Assembly (NCBI RefSeq): GCF_026262505.1
Contig: NC_067205.1
Span: forward strand, 20,953,645 to 21,017,644
DNA from: Trichomonas vaginalis G3
Taxonomy: Eukaryota; Parabasalia; Trichomonadida; Trichomonadidae
Direction: 5' to 3'
Length of the DNA: 64,000 bases
Position 1 is the stretch's first letter. Each line of letters opens with the position of its first letter. The position numbers and the translations under genes were made by a program. Of this stretch, positions 40,624-50,598 are shown piece by piece. Below the pieces are notes generated by a model. The model saw nothing but the letters and a program-made list of their open reading frames with translations. It did not search any database and was not told where the DNA came from.

Positions 40624-41457
40624 ATGAATTTTACAAAACCTCCGTTACCGTTCTTTGGAAATAAGAGTAAATGTAAAGATATTATATTGAGAGAACTTAA
40701 GAAACTACCGAATGGTCTAACATTTGTAGATTTGTTCGGTGGAAGTTTCTATATATCCCATTTGTGCCATACAATATTCCCAGACTCAAAGATTATATGC
40801 AATGACTTCGACAACTATATGGACCGTCTCAAACATATACCAGACACAAACAATATATTGAAAGAGTTAAAAGAAAAGATACCTATAGGTAAGATGGAAC
40901 GTATACCATTAGATAAGAAAAATATTGTGAGAGAGGTTTTGAAAAAAGCAGAATATATAGACTGGAATAGTATATCTGCTAGACTATTATATAGTGGTGC
41001 TATAAGAGTTCATGACATTGAAACACTTATGTCAAAAGTTTTATATCTTAACTATACAAATGTTTTCAAAGAGGACATAGATAAATATATAGAGGGTATA
41101 GAGTTTGTGAGATGTCATTGGACAGATTTGTATGAAAAATATAAAGACAAGGAAAATGTTTTCTTTATAGTGGACCCGCCGTTCTATAACACATGGGATT
41201 TTCAATACCAAGTAGACTGGACTTTGAGAGACTCTTTAGAAACTTTAGACGTTTTACATAACCATCCATGCTTTTACTTTACATCCGATAAAAGTGGTTT
41301 GGAAACCGTTATGAGATGGTTAGAGGATATACATGACTATGAGTTTATATATGACAAGATAGAATATGAGAGAGGACCTATAAACTGGAGAAAGTGTCAT
41401 AACAAAGAAATTTTATTAGTAAGTAAATGTGGTTTGAAATCGGACTACTTGTTTTAG
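40624..41457 (+). CDS. dam: DNA N6-adenine methyltransferase (Dam/D12 class)
   Basis: A 277-residue enzyme that would methylate adenine in DNA using S-adenosylmethionine. PFFGNKSK near the start and FVDLFGGSF (about 35-43) form the AdoMet-binding motif, CNDFD follows at the end of the next strand, and the catalytic motif IV is DPPFYNT near residue 181. The order fits the D12/Dam family at its usual length. The frame is whole. A leader TTTTTATTATTATATAA before ATG matches element genes. Adenine is the main methylated base reported for Trichomonas DNA, so the enzyme may mark element or host DNA; its target is unknown. Confidence 0.9.
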   Translation: MNFTKPPLPFFGNKSKCKDIILRELKKLPNGLTFVDLFGGSFYISHLCHTIFPDSKIICNDFDNYMDRLKHIPDTNNILKELKEKIPIGKMERIPLDKKNIVREVLKKAEYIDWNSISARLLYSGAIRVHDIETLMSKVLYLNYTNVFKEDIDKYIEGIEFVRCHWTDLYEKYKDKENVFFIVDPPFYNTWDFQYQVDWTLRDSLETLDVLHNHPCFYFTSDKSGLETVMRWLEDIHDYEFIYDKIEYERGPINWRKCHNKEILLVSKCGLKSDYLF

Positions 41458-41581
41458 GTTTTTTCCATTGTGTCATTTATTTATTTGACGTGGCAGAAAA
41501 GTACAGAGAATATGAAGATGAACCAATGCCTGCAAATGTTCAGTATATGTACTCGTAAGAGATATTTTTATCTAATATTAA

Positions 41582-41943
41582 ATGGACGCACAGAACTTAG
41601 CGAATGCACAGCAACCTGGACAACCAAACCCAGAGAATATTCCAAATGAAGTTAGAATACAAACTGCAATGGCAAACTATGGTCAAGTGCCAACAGATGT
41701 ACAAATGCAAACTGCCATGTCAAATGACGCTGCGTTAGGTTTGCCACCATGGTATGCAAATATGAGATGGAAAGAGTTTTATACAAACCCTGAAGTGGGA
41801 TATAACAACTTTATGCAGATGACGCGAACACAGGAGTTGACCCAGAATATGTTTTCTACCAGAGGAGAAACAGAATGTATGAGCTCCAGTTAAAGAATGC
41901 TATGGAACTCAACAGGAAACGTAAGAGACTAGGCGGACATTAG
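41582..41943 (+). pseudogene. Small virion-type gene, broken
   Basis: Codes for a Q-, N- and P-rich N-terminus with two similar units (EVRIQTAMANYGQVPTDVQMQTAMSND), an aromatic middle and a strongly basic end. The leader TTTTTATCTAATATTAA before ATG supports the start. It does not read as one frame and looks broken (about one break). A small core or minor virion protein is possible. Confidence 0.55.
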
Positions 41944-41961
41944 ATTTTTACATATAGTAAA

Positions 41962-42204
41962 ATGGGTTTCTTCAGTAAGATAGGAAACTTCTTTCGAAAT
42001 GTTGGAAGAGGTATATGGAATGGAATAAAAACCGTAGGAAGAGGAATTTGGAACGGAGTCAAAAATATTGGTAAAAGAGTAGGTCAGTTTGTTGGTATTA
42101 TACCTAAAGACCCTGAACCAGAAGAACAAGCTCCTGTTATACAACAGCCTGAACCTGCACCACAGTCTAGTTGGCAACCAAATCCAACACCTCAACCGTA
42201 TTAA
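41962..42204 (+). CDS. Small amphipathic protein with myristoylation-type start
   Basis: An 80-residue protein, MGFFSKIGNFFRNVGRGIWNG..., with a doubled amphipathic unit (VGRGIWNGIKT, VGRGIWNGVKN) and a proline/glutamine-rich tail. Glycine at position 2 with serine at 5 suits N-myristoylation. It resembles the MAAGFFKKLWD pair of Polinton A in style, and membrane-active minor capsid proteins in general; both links are inference. Confidence 0.7.
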   Translation: MGFFSKIGNFFRNVGRGIWNGIKTVGRGIWNGVKNIGKRVGQFVGIIPKDPEPEEQAPVIQQPEPAPQSSWQPNPTPQPY

Positions 42205-42278
42205 AAAATTATATTTTTACGTTCGATAGTAGTTGTATATGAAACTAAGTTCTAAGTAAAACGCATGGTATAATGGAA

Positions 42279-43051
42279 TTATTCTTTTTCTTCATCTGTA
42301 GTAAACCATACTTGAAAGTCTGAAATACTTCCACTTGGTGGTTCGTATAACTTTGTAGGTTTTTCGTAAAAGTCATTTGCCAAGCATAAGAAAGAGTTTT
42401 GGGCGCCAGAAAATGAAGCATGAAAATAATAGCAGCTGGGTCGAAACATCTTTAAATAAATATGGTTCATCTCTTGCATATCGACTGTAAATATTTGCTA
42501 AAGGAAGTTCGACTTTCTGATTTAACATTCTTTGCAAATAATACCATGACATTGCAGTGAATTCTGTATATATTTGTTCGTCTTTCTTTGGATTGTCTTC
42601 GTAGATTTGAAATGACACTTGTGAATTTTGTTTGTCATATACAATTCTCACATAAAGTGTGCTCTCGGTATTTGCATATTCATCAGCATATTTTGCATAA
42701 CATGAATTTATTTTATCTTCTATATTTTTTAACGCAGTCTGTAGAGAAGATGAAAGGTCAACTTGTATTAGCTCAATTTCTTCCCACATTTTTCGTTTCC
42801 CTTCAGATATATAATCTATATGAAACCTTACAATAAATGGAAAACTTTTATCTTCTACAGACACAAACTTCATTCTACGAAAGCCAATAGCTTTTGTGAC
42901 AGATGGGTCTCTTAGCCATCTTAATGGGTAGTCAAACGATAGCCTTCATGCTTTACGGTCTCTGTCTCAAACTTTTGACCGACATTAGTAAAAGTTCATC
43001 TAATGGTTTAGTTGTAGCAACTCTTGAATTTTCTTTTTCTATTGAAAGCAT
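42279..43051 (-). pseudogene. Beta-rich structural-type gene, broken
   Basis: A leftward gene divergent from the fibre gene. Readable parts contain strand-rich sequence (FPFIVRFHIDYIS, TLYVRIVYDKQNSQVSFQIY) and a C-terminal ISDFQVWFTTDEE that resembles the strand ends of viral capsid-surface proteins. It looks broken, with about three breaks. The identity is unknown; its place beside the fibre gene suggests a virion part. Confidence 0.5.
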
Positions 43052-43069
43052 ATTTTATCTAGAATAAAA
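43052..43069. promoter_or_regulatory. Palindromic divergent promoter between fibre and structural gene
   Basis: TTTTATCTAGAATAAAA is nearly symmetrical around CTAG and separates two opposite start codons by 18 bases. The 18-base gap at 58804-58821 has a related word (ACTTAGAATAAAAAG). Confidence 0.6.
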
Positions 43070-44479
43070 ATGTCGAAAGATATTGCTTCCATGAGAGAAA
43101 TACAACACAACCGACAACTCATTATGCAAGCTCTAAATAAGAACACAACAAACTTTTCAAACTATTCTAAGATATCTGAGTCATTGAAAGAAGGAAACTT
43201 AAAACTGACATTAAACCCAATGACAGATGAGTTTCTATTTCAAGACAAGAAGAACAATACTGTCTGTATAAATCCAACAAAAGGAACTTTAAACGAGAAA
43301 CCTATAAATGAACTTCTTTTGAAAGCAGATGTTGACAACAAAGCTGACAAAGAATATGTAGACGATGCAATAGCAAAAGAAGAAGAAAGAGCTAACAATG
43401 CTTATGCAACAAAAGAACATACTCATCCTGAACTAGCAGACAAAACATATGTTGACAATAAAATGTCAAGTGAAGTGACAAGAGCTGAAAACGAATATTC
43501 TAAAAAGACTCATACACATTCTATATCTGAAATAACAGACTTAAACGTTAGCCTTGAAAATAAGGTAGATAAGGGACTTATGGCTAGTGCGTTAGAGAAG
43601 AAAGCAGATAAGGAATATGTTAACGAAAAAGATAAAGAAATTATAGAAAGGGTTGACTGGTACCATGAATGGACATCGAAGACTTTTAAAGTTAAAGCCG
43701 ATACAGGATGGGTTTCAGGATGTTTAGACCTTAAAGCAGATAAAACTTATGTTAACGATGAGTTAGAGAAGAAAGCAGACAAGAACCATACACATACAAG
43801 TTTTACAACTGTTGCTATAGAAAGTATTGAAGGAACGGTTGACGTAACTGGTGGGGATGTATTATATTGTAAACCTCCTAACTTTCCACACGGTTTAACA
43901 TCGGATGACGACATAACGACGATGAGAAACATTAGATGTAAAGATGTTTATGTCATGAAGGATGAATATAATACTAAATTCACTGCTCAAGATTTATATG
44001 ACAAGAAAGCAGACAAAACAGAGCTTCAAACATTAAAGACAGAAATGCTTCAAACATTATATCCTATAGGCTCTATTTATACGTCAATGAACTCTACCAG
44101 ACCAGAAGTAGTACTTGGTTTTGGAACTTGGACTCAAATAGTCGACAGGTTTTTGTATTGTGCAAACTCTTCAAAGGAAACAGGTGGAAGTAAAACGATT
44201 TCAGGTGAAAATTTACCTGCACATAGTCACTACATAGATTTAAGTACATCTCAAGCAGGTTGGCATAAGCATAAATTTTGGGATTGGTCAGCAATGAAAA
44301 AAGGTAAAGGATATGATGTTAAAGACGACGTTCAGTTTGCTATAAATTGTTTCTGGGGTGACACTCAGGGAGATGGAAACCATACACATCGCGTTTCAGG
44401 ATATACGCAAACAACGGGACAAAGTAAAGACTACATGCCACCTTACATGACAGTTTACGCATGGTATAGAAATGCTTAG
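43070..44479 (+). CDS. Fibre protein with coiled shaft repeats and collar-type tip
   Basis: A 469-residue fibre. Residues 1-90 form the base. About 90-330 hold shaft repeats of the pattern ADKxYVNDEL/KADKEYVDDAI, with TH(T/P)H turns (EHTHPEL, KTHTHSI, KNHTHTS) typical of trimeric phage fibres. Residues about 330-469 are the collar/short-fibre tip with GENLPAHSHYI, GNHTHRVSGYTQTTGQ and DYMPPYMTVYAWYR. The histidine pairs would bind metal at the trimer axis. The tip is about 80% identical to that of Polinton A and the DNA is also close, which points to exchange between elements. The frame is whole. Host-surface binding is inferred. Confidence 0.88.
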   Translation: MSKDIASMREIQHNRQLIMQALNKNTTNFSNYSKISESLKEGNLKLTLNPMTDEFLFQDKKNNTVCINPTKGTLNEKPINELLLKADVDNKADKEYVDDAIAKEEERANNAYATKEHTHPELADKTYVDNKMSSEVTRAENEYSKKTHTHSISEITDLNVSLENKVDKGLMASALEKKADKEYVNEKDKEIIERVDWYHEWTSKTFKVKADTGWVSGCLDLKADKTYVNDELEKKADKNHTHTSFTTVAIESIEGTVDVTGGDVLYCKPPNFPHGLTSDDDITTMRNIRCKDVYVMKDEYNTKFTAQDLYDKKADKTELQTLKTEMLQTLYPIGSIYTSMNSTRPEVVLGFGTWTQIVDRFLYCANSSKETGGSKTISGENLPAHSHYIDLSTSQAGWHKHKFWDWSAMKKGKGYDVKDDVQFAINCFWGDTQGDGNHTHRVSGYTQTTGQSKDYMPPYMTVYAWYRNA

Positions 44480-45435
44480 TCGTCATTTTCAACTTCTTTA
44501 GCATATTCGTCAGGAGTTGTCTTATATTTGTTAGGAACTGTCTTTGAAAGTATACCACCTTGAACTTTGACAAGTTTGAAACGAGGTCTGACAATAGTAG
44601 TTTTATCTTCTGCTTGCAGTGTGTACATTTTGCCATGTTTGCCTAAAACTTCATAATATTCTCTTGTATACTTTCTTCTATTTTTACGAACACGAATGTG
44701 AGTACCTGTCGGGTTCCCATTGTTGTCATAGTCAATAGTATTTTCATATGGGTCGCGTTTAGGTATTTCTATTTTTACTTTGTCACCTTTCTTAAGTTTG
44801 AAGCCCGGCATTCTTTCTTGTTTGTCTCTTTTGACTAAATTATTAAATATATAGTCTTTCTCTAAGTCAGGGTTGTTTTTCATTTCTTCAGGGGAGTGGT
44901 TTCCCAAACCTTTTTGTTTACGGTTATTGTAAATATTTAAAACTTGTCTCATCTTTGCCATGGAGAAGTGTCTATATTTGTCGTCATATGACATTTCATT
45001 TGCTTCACCACCTTGTGGTTGGTTTAAGTCTCTTAACATTTTTATACAACCGTCAATGACACAAGAGCAGAATGGTTTTGGTCGACAATGAAATATTGGT
45101 TTACATTTTTTGAACGCAGATAGTTTTTTACATCATCTGATTTGAAAGAACTTTCACAGTCAGATGTCAGTTTTGTTGGATGGTATTTGTCAACGAATAT
45201 TGTCAAAGCTGCTAAGATATCTAAAATATTTTTGGACTGTAATGTGTATGGCTTCACAGTATCTTGTGTTTTGACCGACAAATATTAGCCAGTATGGTGG
45301 TCCATCTTCTCTATACCTCGGAATGTTTTCCAAGATATCCATAAACCAAGCATTTGGTGTTGAACTAAAGATTTTTATCATGAGTGCTTTCTTTGTTGCC
45401 TTAGAAACATAGGGGTCCTTGTTCGGATTCGTCAT
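44476..45435 (-). pseudogene. int: Polinton integrase, broken
   Basis: A leftward gene with retroviral-type integrase features: WFMDILENIP and IFVGQNTRYCEAI near the start, TSDCESSFKSDDVKNYL in the core, NNRKQKGLGNHSPEEM in the tail of the core, and KKGDKVKIEIPKRD leading to a basic beta-type C-terminus. It looks broken (about two breaks). It is only distantly like the Polinton A integrase, and it converges on the fibre gene with a four-base overlap. Confidence 0.85.
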
Positions 45436-45452
45436 TTTTTAACCCATAAGAA

Positions 45453-45854
45453 ATGGGTTTATTTGGCGCATTAGCAGGAGTTGCATCCAGATTTTTGCCC
45501 GCAGTGGGAACAATAGCCAGAGGTGTATTTGGAGTTGGAAGGAAGATTTTGAGTACATTAGGTATACTTAAAGAGAAAGCACAACCTATTATACAAACTG
45601 TACAGAAAGGTTGGGATGTAGCACGAGATGCAGCAAATCTTATTCCAAATCCTGAAACAAGAGGAAAAGTTCAAGGATGGATGGACAATGTAGGAAGACA
45701 AGCAGGAAACTATTATAACAAAGCAAATGACTACTATAACCAAGCAGGACACTATATGGACCAAGGTGAAAGATTCTTTAACAGAGGATATAACCATGCA
45801 CAACAATGGGTAAACAATAACCAACCTCAACCGCCTCAAACGTGGGGAATGTAA
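45453..45854 (+). CDS. Small protein with hydrophobic N-terminus and Y/N-rich tail
   Basis: A 133-residue protein starting MGLFGALAGVASRFLPAVGTIARGVFGVG, a glycine-rich amphipathic helix region with a myristoylation-type start. A helix and a repeat-like tail (NYYNKANDYYNQAGHYMDQGERFF) follow. It resembles VP2-, pVI- or pX-type membrane-active minor capsid proteins in layout. It starts 17 bases after the divergent integrase start. Function inferred only. Confidence 0.7.
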   Translation: MGLFGALAGVASRFLPAVGTIARGVFGVGRKILSTLGILKEKAQPIIQTVQKGWDVARDAANLIPNPETRGKVQGWMDNVGRQAGNYYNKANDYYNQAGHYMDQGERFFNRGYNHAQQWVNNNQPQPPQTWGM

Positions 45855-45873
45855 AGTTTTTTACTGAGATGAA

Positions 45874-46026
45874 ATGAACAATACAGCATTGAGACAAATG
45901 GGTTCAAGATGGATTTGTCGACTTCCAGCAGTTACACAACGTGTTTGTCAAGTTCTTCCTATACCTCAGGAAGTTTTAGACCGACTTAAAAAACAACAAC
46001 AACCAGTTGAAAACAAACCAAACTAA
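45874..46026 (+). CDS. Very small basic protein, unknown
   Basis: A 50-residue frame with the leader GTTTTTTACTGAGATGAA before ATG, the same leader as the next gene. It is basic, with a predicted C-terminal helix (IPQEVLDRLKKQQQ). The shared leader is the main evidence that it is real. Confidence 0.5.
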   Translation: MNNTALRQMGSRWICRLPAVTQRVCQVLPIPQEVLDRLKKQQQPVENKPN

Positions 46027-46045
46027 AATTTTTTACTGAGATGAA

Positions 46046-46250
46046 ATGACCGAAGAGTTGAAACGGTAGATTTGACACCACAAACAAAAGTTCAGAACCA
46101 TTGTCAAAACCTGTCAAAGAACTTACAGATGAAGAGAAAAATTCAATAATAGAAAGTGCCAGGTCTGGAAATACAAACCCTAACTATAAGTCACTTTTCA
46201 TAGAAATGGAACGGCTAGTATTCAAAAAAGAAACAGACTCTCACAAATAA
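46046..46250 (+). pseudogene. Very small gene, broken
   Basis: It shares the TTTTTTACTGAGATGAA leader with the gene before it. Readable sequence includes PVKELTDEEKNSIIES, with the LT-x-x-E helix pattern seen in Polinton A small proteins. It looks broken (about one break). Function unknown. Confidence 0.4.
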
Positions 46251-46254
46251 AATA

Positions 46255-46626
46255 TTGAAGTCTGAAGGAGCTTTCGAGACAACAGATGGAAAAGTTTACT
46301 TCACTGACCAACAGTTCATTATAGAACATCTCATTGACTTAGAGTCGAAATATTCTAAACTTTACAACAAACACAAAAAGTTGAAAGGAAAACAAAAACA
46401 AATGGCATATGATATTTATGAAGATGTTGACAACACAACTGTTCCTGCAGGTGAGGTAAAGTCAGAGGAACCAAAAAGTGACGAAAAACCGATAGAAGAA
46501 GAAAAACCAAAAACTGAAGATAAACCAAAACCAAAGTTTAGTTTGGAAACTAAACCAAGTCAACCTTCATTAGCTGGTATGGGTTGGCGTCAAAGACTTA
46601 TGGCAGCAGGCGGTTATGTTAAGTAA
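46255..46626 (+). CDS. Small charged protein, unknown, start unclear
   Basis: About 123 codons: a helical N-terminus (TDQQFIIEHLIDLESKYSKLYNKHKKLKGKQKQM), a K/E/P-rich linker and a conserved-looking end (SLAGMGWRQRLMAAGGYVK). No ATG opens the frame and the start is unclear. Its place between small structural-type genes and the polymerase suggests a minor virion or replication role, which is a guess. Confidence 0.5.
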   Translation: MKSEGAFETTDGKVYFTDQQFIIEHLIDLESKYSKLYNKHKKLKGKQKQMAYDIYEDVDNTTVPAGEVKSEEPKSDEKPIEEEKPKTEDKPKPKFSLETKPSQPSLAGMGWRQRLMAAGGYVK

Positions 46627-46656
46627 AGAAAAAAACATTTTTTTATTTTTATAAAA

Positions 46657-48807
46657 ATGCCCCCATATAGAATGGATAGAAAGTCTGCTAGAATAAAAGC
46701 AGAGTTGCAAAGATATGGTTGGAGAGTTTCGAAGAAGTTTAAATATAAGAAAGGAAGACCCATAAAAGTCTATGACAAACTGGCTGGTCTTCGCTACGAA
46801 ATGGATTTGGAAACAGCACGTGCAAATTATCCAAACAGACTAGAGAGGTTAGAAGAAGAACGTCTTATGGACATGCCTTTCGATGTTAGTGAACCTCAAG
46901 TTGAAGGACACGACGGCTTTGCCAGATTCTACTGGAAACATGACGAACAATTGCATCCTTTGAGAAGGAAAAAAGGAAAAGGTGAAGACGCACATGCTCC
47001 CATGGAAAGAACAAGATATGCATATGAGAAGTATCGTGAAGTTAGAAGTCAAATTACATCTAGTCGAACCTTTACAGTAAACTTTGACGAAGGAAAGAAC
47101 AAAGAAGGCTTCATGGGTGTACTTGCTGCCATACAAGATGGAAATAAGAAAGGATACAATCTCAGATTGACCATAACAGATTTGGATGGTCACATTTACT
47201 ATGCAAATGGCAATGAACAAACAGCTGCAAAACTTCTTGACGCTTTCAAGACTACAAAGAGAGAACAAATGGTTGACTCCGACTCAGACATTTTGAATGC
47301 AATTGAAGGAATTGCAAGTGTCAAGTTCGAATGGTACCAACCTAACCCTCAAGCAGTCAGACAACATGCTGGATACTTTCCGTTCATAAATAAGTCTGAC
47401 ATTGACTTGACAAGGTATGGAATTTACAATTCAATTGAAACAATTGTCAATGAACCTTGCATTCTTACATGTCTCAGGAACTCTGGTCTTGTTACAGATG
47501 AGAAGATGAAGTATCTTGAGTCATGTGTGAAGACAAGGTACATGCTCAGAGGTCAATTGGCTAAAATTGCACCGTTGGCAAATGTGAATATCCGAGTCAA
47601 CATTCCGACTGAGAAAGGTTCTTCACATGACGACTATGTTGTTGACAAAGACTTACCATGGTTGAAGATTGTAATTGTCCACAACCACTTCATGTTGAAC
47701 GAAAGTCTTACAAACCATTGTTCGGAAAAGGCAAGTGCAACATTGTCAGAGCTGTTAACATTCTTTTCGAGAAAGGTTTGTTGGAACCAATTCCAGATGA
47801 CAAGCTGACAGAAACTTTTGTACCAAAAGACGAAACAAACTTTTCACTGTTAGCAAGACCAAAAGTTGTTCCAGACAAAGTTCTAGTACAAAAGAAGTAC
47901 ACAGTTCCAAAAGGAGTTGGATTGTTCGGATACCAACCTGAACCAGAAGAACTTCCAATGAGGTTGCAAGAACTTCAAGATGCTATAAACAAACTCCATT
48001 GAGACATCCAATTGACGTCAAATTGTATTGGAGAGCATCTGAGTTAGGTCAGAAGGTTTTATATGAAACAGGTTGCTTCGACGATGTTTATGAGATAACA
48101 GGAGAAGTTTCTCAGAAGATAAGAGACTCGCTTGAATTTCCAAAACTGGTCCGATTGGATGCGATAAGTTCGACTCAGATGAAAAAATATACTATGTCGA
48201 CCTTAACGCCGCATACATGAGGTTCGTCCAATATATCCCGACTGGAATTCCAAACGAAGATGGTGAGTTCCCGGGAAGGAACTATACAGTTGGAAAAGTC
48301 ATACAACAACTGTATGATATTAGGAAAGCTTCAAACCCCAAACTTGCAATGACACTCAAATTGCTTATGAATTCGACATGGGGATATTCCATTAAGAAAC
48401 CTCAAGAGATGAAGAGTAAACATTATGAGAAGGTCGACAACTTTGTTGAAAGGTTTTCTCCTTTTGTTTTGAAGTACGAATTCACTCAAGGTCAAAGTGG
48501 CTTAGTAACCACATTAAAACCTATTGTCGAACATTGGTCTTACCCTCAGTTCGCAAAGGCAGTCCTTGACAACTACAACAAATTCTTCTCGGAAGTCAAA
48601 TCCAAAGTGAAGGTTTACTATGAGAACATCGATGCACTCATGACGAACGAAGAAGGCTATAACAAACTCATTGAAATGGGCATGGTCGGTGAAAAGATGG
48701 GTCAATTCAAATTGGACAAAATTTTCACCGAAGTTCATGTAATATCGAAAAGGAAGTACTGGGGTGTTAAAGAAGATGGTGAAATAGTTAAACATTGCAT
48801 GAAATAA
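46657..48807 (+). pseudogene. polB: Family B DNA polymerase of Polinton B, broken
   Basis: The second half shows family B polymerase palm motifs: YVDLNAAYM near 48.2 kb, KLLMNSTWGYS near 48.37 kb and YENIDALM near 48.63 kb. The first 380 codons (MPPYRMDRKSARIKAEL..., DLDGHIYYANGNEQ...) match nothing I know. It is very different from the polymerase of Polinton A, so the two elements belong to separate lineages. The leader TTTTTTTATTTTTATAAAA supports the start. It looks broken (about three breaks). Confidence 0.8.
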
Positions 48808-48952
48808 AAAATTTTTATTCGAATTTGAATCGGACAGGTCGAGTTACACCATTCTTGGTCTCAAACTCATATATAACCTGTTTGTTTGTATTTTCGTCGA
48901 CTATGGCACGAGACACAAACATTGACCAAACGGACAAAAAGTGTCATTTCAG

Positions 48953-49216
48953 ATGGTCACGCAGCCAATCGCATTCGAGCACTTCGAAGAAGCCTTACGT
49001 TCCAAGGGAGAGGGTGTCTGGTGCAAGGCAGAGGTCATGAGACTCTACGAGCAGTACATCCTCAATGCCTGGGAGGACAAATCGTCCTTGGATTGGCAAT
49101 TCTACCAACTCCTCTGGGACGACCTCCTACGCAACTGGGATGACGAAAGAGTTCAATTCAGGGGTCAGGAACTACTTGTCCAAATTCTCATTAATTTAAG
49201 CTACTTAACTAAATAA
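48953..49216 (+). CDS. Small protein of the GC-richer block, unknown
   Basis: An 87-residue, tryptophan-rich acidic protein (FEEALRSKGEGVWCKAEVMRLYEQY...LDWQFYQLLWDDLLRNWDD). Codon choice is visibly GC-richer than in the polymerase next door. The leader AAAAAGTGTCATTTCAG before ATG is shared with the genes starting at 52019 and 52254. Function unknown. Confidence 0.6.
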   Translation: MVTQPIAFEHFEEALRSKGEGVWCKAEVMRLYEQYILNAWEDKSSLDWQFYQLLWDDLLRNWDDERVQFRGQELLVQILINLSYLTK

Positions 49217-49265
49217 ACACCTAAATTTACTCGGGGTTTCCCCCTAAAATAAAATTTTTTTACTC

Positions 49266-49618
49266 TTAGAACCACTCGAGGTTCTCCTTACGGTTGTTGA
49301 GCTTGTCACCGTCAATGTGTCTGACCTTCGTCTTCTTGTTTGGATTTGGAACCATTGCATACCGACAAGCCTTCCCATGGAAATTGTACCGTAATTTCGA
49401 AGGGTAAGGGTCAAGTGTCCCAAGTTGTTGAGGACTGGGGTAAGAACCTTGCCGGTCTCCTTGTTGCGGATTTTGTATGGGTAGGGTTGGGAAATTTCAT
49501 AACTGTCATCGGCAACAAGGGTTGCCCAAACTTCTTTTCTTCGTGTTTCTCTTCTTCTTCCTCTCTTCTTCGTGTTCCTCTTCTTCCTCGAAAATTCCTT
49601 CTTCAATTTGGTGCTCAC
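49266..49618 (-). pseudogene. HNH homing-type endonuclease (NUMOD4-like), broken
   Basis: The readable N-terminal part (WATLVADDSYEISQPYPYKIRNKETGKVLTPVLNNLGHLTLTLR) fits the NUMOD4 module that opens many phage HNH homing endonucleases. An HNH signature (RHIDGDKLNNRKENLEWF) is also seen on this strand near 49.27-49.32 kb. It looks broken (about one break). Such genes spread by cutting alleles that lack them. Confidence 0.7.
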
Positions 49619-49957
49619 GAATTACGGTGTTGCATGTTCTGTCCTTTCCGAGTACCTTCCAGATGGCATCTATCTCTTCGAAGAAACGGTAGATGAGTCT
49701 GGCAAGGTCTCGGTTCTCTCTCGCGTAAATGCGCAAGGTTTCCGTCAAATCATTCAGGACTTTCTCATTGGAAGCTTGGTTCATGAGGAACTCACCTTTA
49801 AGTCCCTTCATCTCTTCCATAGACTACTTTGGAGAGTCTTAACGGTGTTTGTCAGATGAGCTTTCAAATTCAAAATTTGAATTTGAACTGGGCGCTTGTC
49901 TGGCAACATTGAAAGGACATCTGCCATTGTGTTCGGCTTCGGTGCTTGTTCGGACAT
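49506..49957 (-). pseudogene. Helical small gene overlapping the HNH gene, broken
   Basis: A leftward gene with MSEQAPKPNTMADVLSML at its start and long charged helices further on (EKVLNDLTETLRIYARENRDLARLIYRFFEEIDAIWKVL), ending in an E/K-rich run. It looks broken (about one break) and its end overlaps the HNH gene, which may have inserted into it. Function unknown. Confidence 0.5.
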
Positions 49958-49989
49958 CGAAAAAATGAAGTGGTTTGAGAATGACGGTT

Positions 49990-50292
49990 TTACTTCAAAA
50001 AGCTTGTTATGACGGTTAAGTCATACAACAAGTTTAAAATAATATCTTGTTCTTCTTCTGAACGTTTGTTGTCTCTTCCGATAAAAGTTTGGAACATGAG
50101 AACCAAAAAACGTTTTTTGAGATTGCGGAAGAGTTCAGGCAAACGTTCATATTCTGGATATGTTGGGAGCAGTTCAAAACATCTGAGCTGACTTTCGGAC
50201 AAAATTGGGACAATGTCAGAAAATTCATCTTTGGTCGGACTGCTTGAAGGTAAGTCCCTTACATGTAAGTAGCTCTGGTAAAGTCTTCTCAT
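49990..50292 (-). CDS. Small helical protein, unknown
   Basis: A 100-residue protein (MRRLYQSYLHVRDLP..., PELFRNLKKRFLVLMFQTFIGRD, EEEQDIILNLLYDLTVI), probably all-helical. It belongs to the leftward row of small GC-richer genes. No family recognised. Confidence 0.5.
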   Translation of the reverse strand: MRRLYQSYLHVRDLPSSSPTKDEFSDIVPILSESQLRCFELLPTYPEYERLPELFRNLKKRFLVLMFQTFIGRDNKRSEEEQDIILNLLYDLTVITSFLK

Positions 50293-50297
50293 TTCTG

Positions 50298-50573
50298 CTA
50301 ACTTCTGGAGTATAGCTTCGTATTTAAGAGTTTTAATTTTAATTGTCTTATTCCACTCTTGACATCTAAACGGTAACTATCCATGAGGTCAAGAGTAGCT
50401 TTGGTAGCTTTAAGTGGAGCTATCTGTTCCTTGACTTGTGCAATTTTGGTTGCAATTGTGGTTTGAGCTCCTTCAAGTTCGCCGTCTATGTCGTTCTCAA
50501 CGCCTTCAACCATGGCTTGAAACTCTTCATCGGTCCATTGAGATTGGTGTGGGACGAATTTAACTTGCTTCAT
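50298..50573 (-). CDS. Small coiled-coil protein, unknown
   Basis: A 91-residue protein: QWTDEEFQAMVEGVENDIDG, then a coiled coil (TTIATKIAQVKEQIAPLKATKATLDLMDSY) and a basic end. It lies five bases before the next leftward gene, as in an operon-like row. Function unknown. Confidence 0.5.
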   Translation of the reverse strand: MKQVKFVPHQSQWTDEEFQAMVEGVENDIDGELEGAQTTIATKIAQVKEQIAPLKATKATLDLMDSYRLDVKSGIRQLKLKLLNTKLYSRS

Positions 50574-50598
50574 TCAAAAATGAAAAAAATGTTTTTAC

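Noticed and set aside
41484-41558. Short coding-like tail FDVAEKYREYEDEPMPANVQYMYS after the methylase gene
   Set aside because: Possibly a remnant of a small gene, but it lacks a start and is too short to call.
49860-49895. Near-perfect palindrome TTCAAATTCAAA...TTTGAATTTGAA
   Set aside because: Striking, but it lies within coding sequence of a small gene and is simple AT-rich text. I see no second copy and no reason to call it functional.
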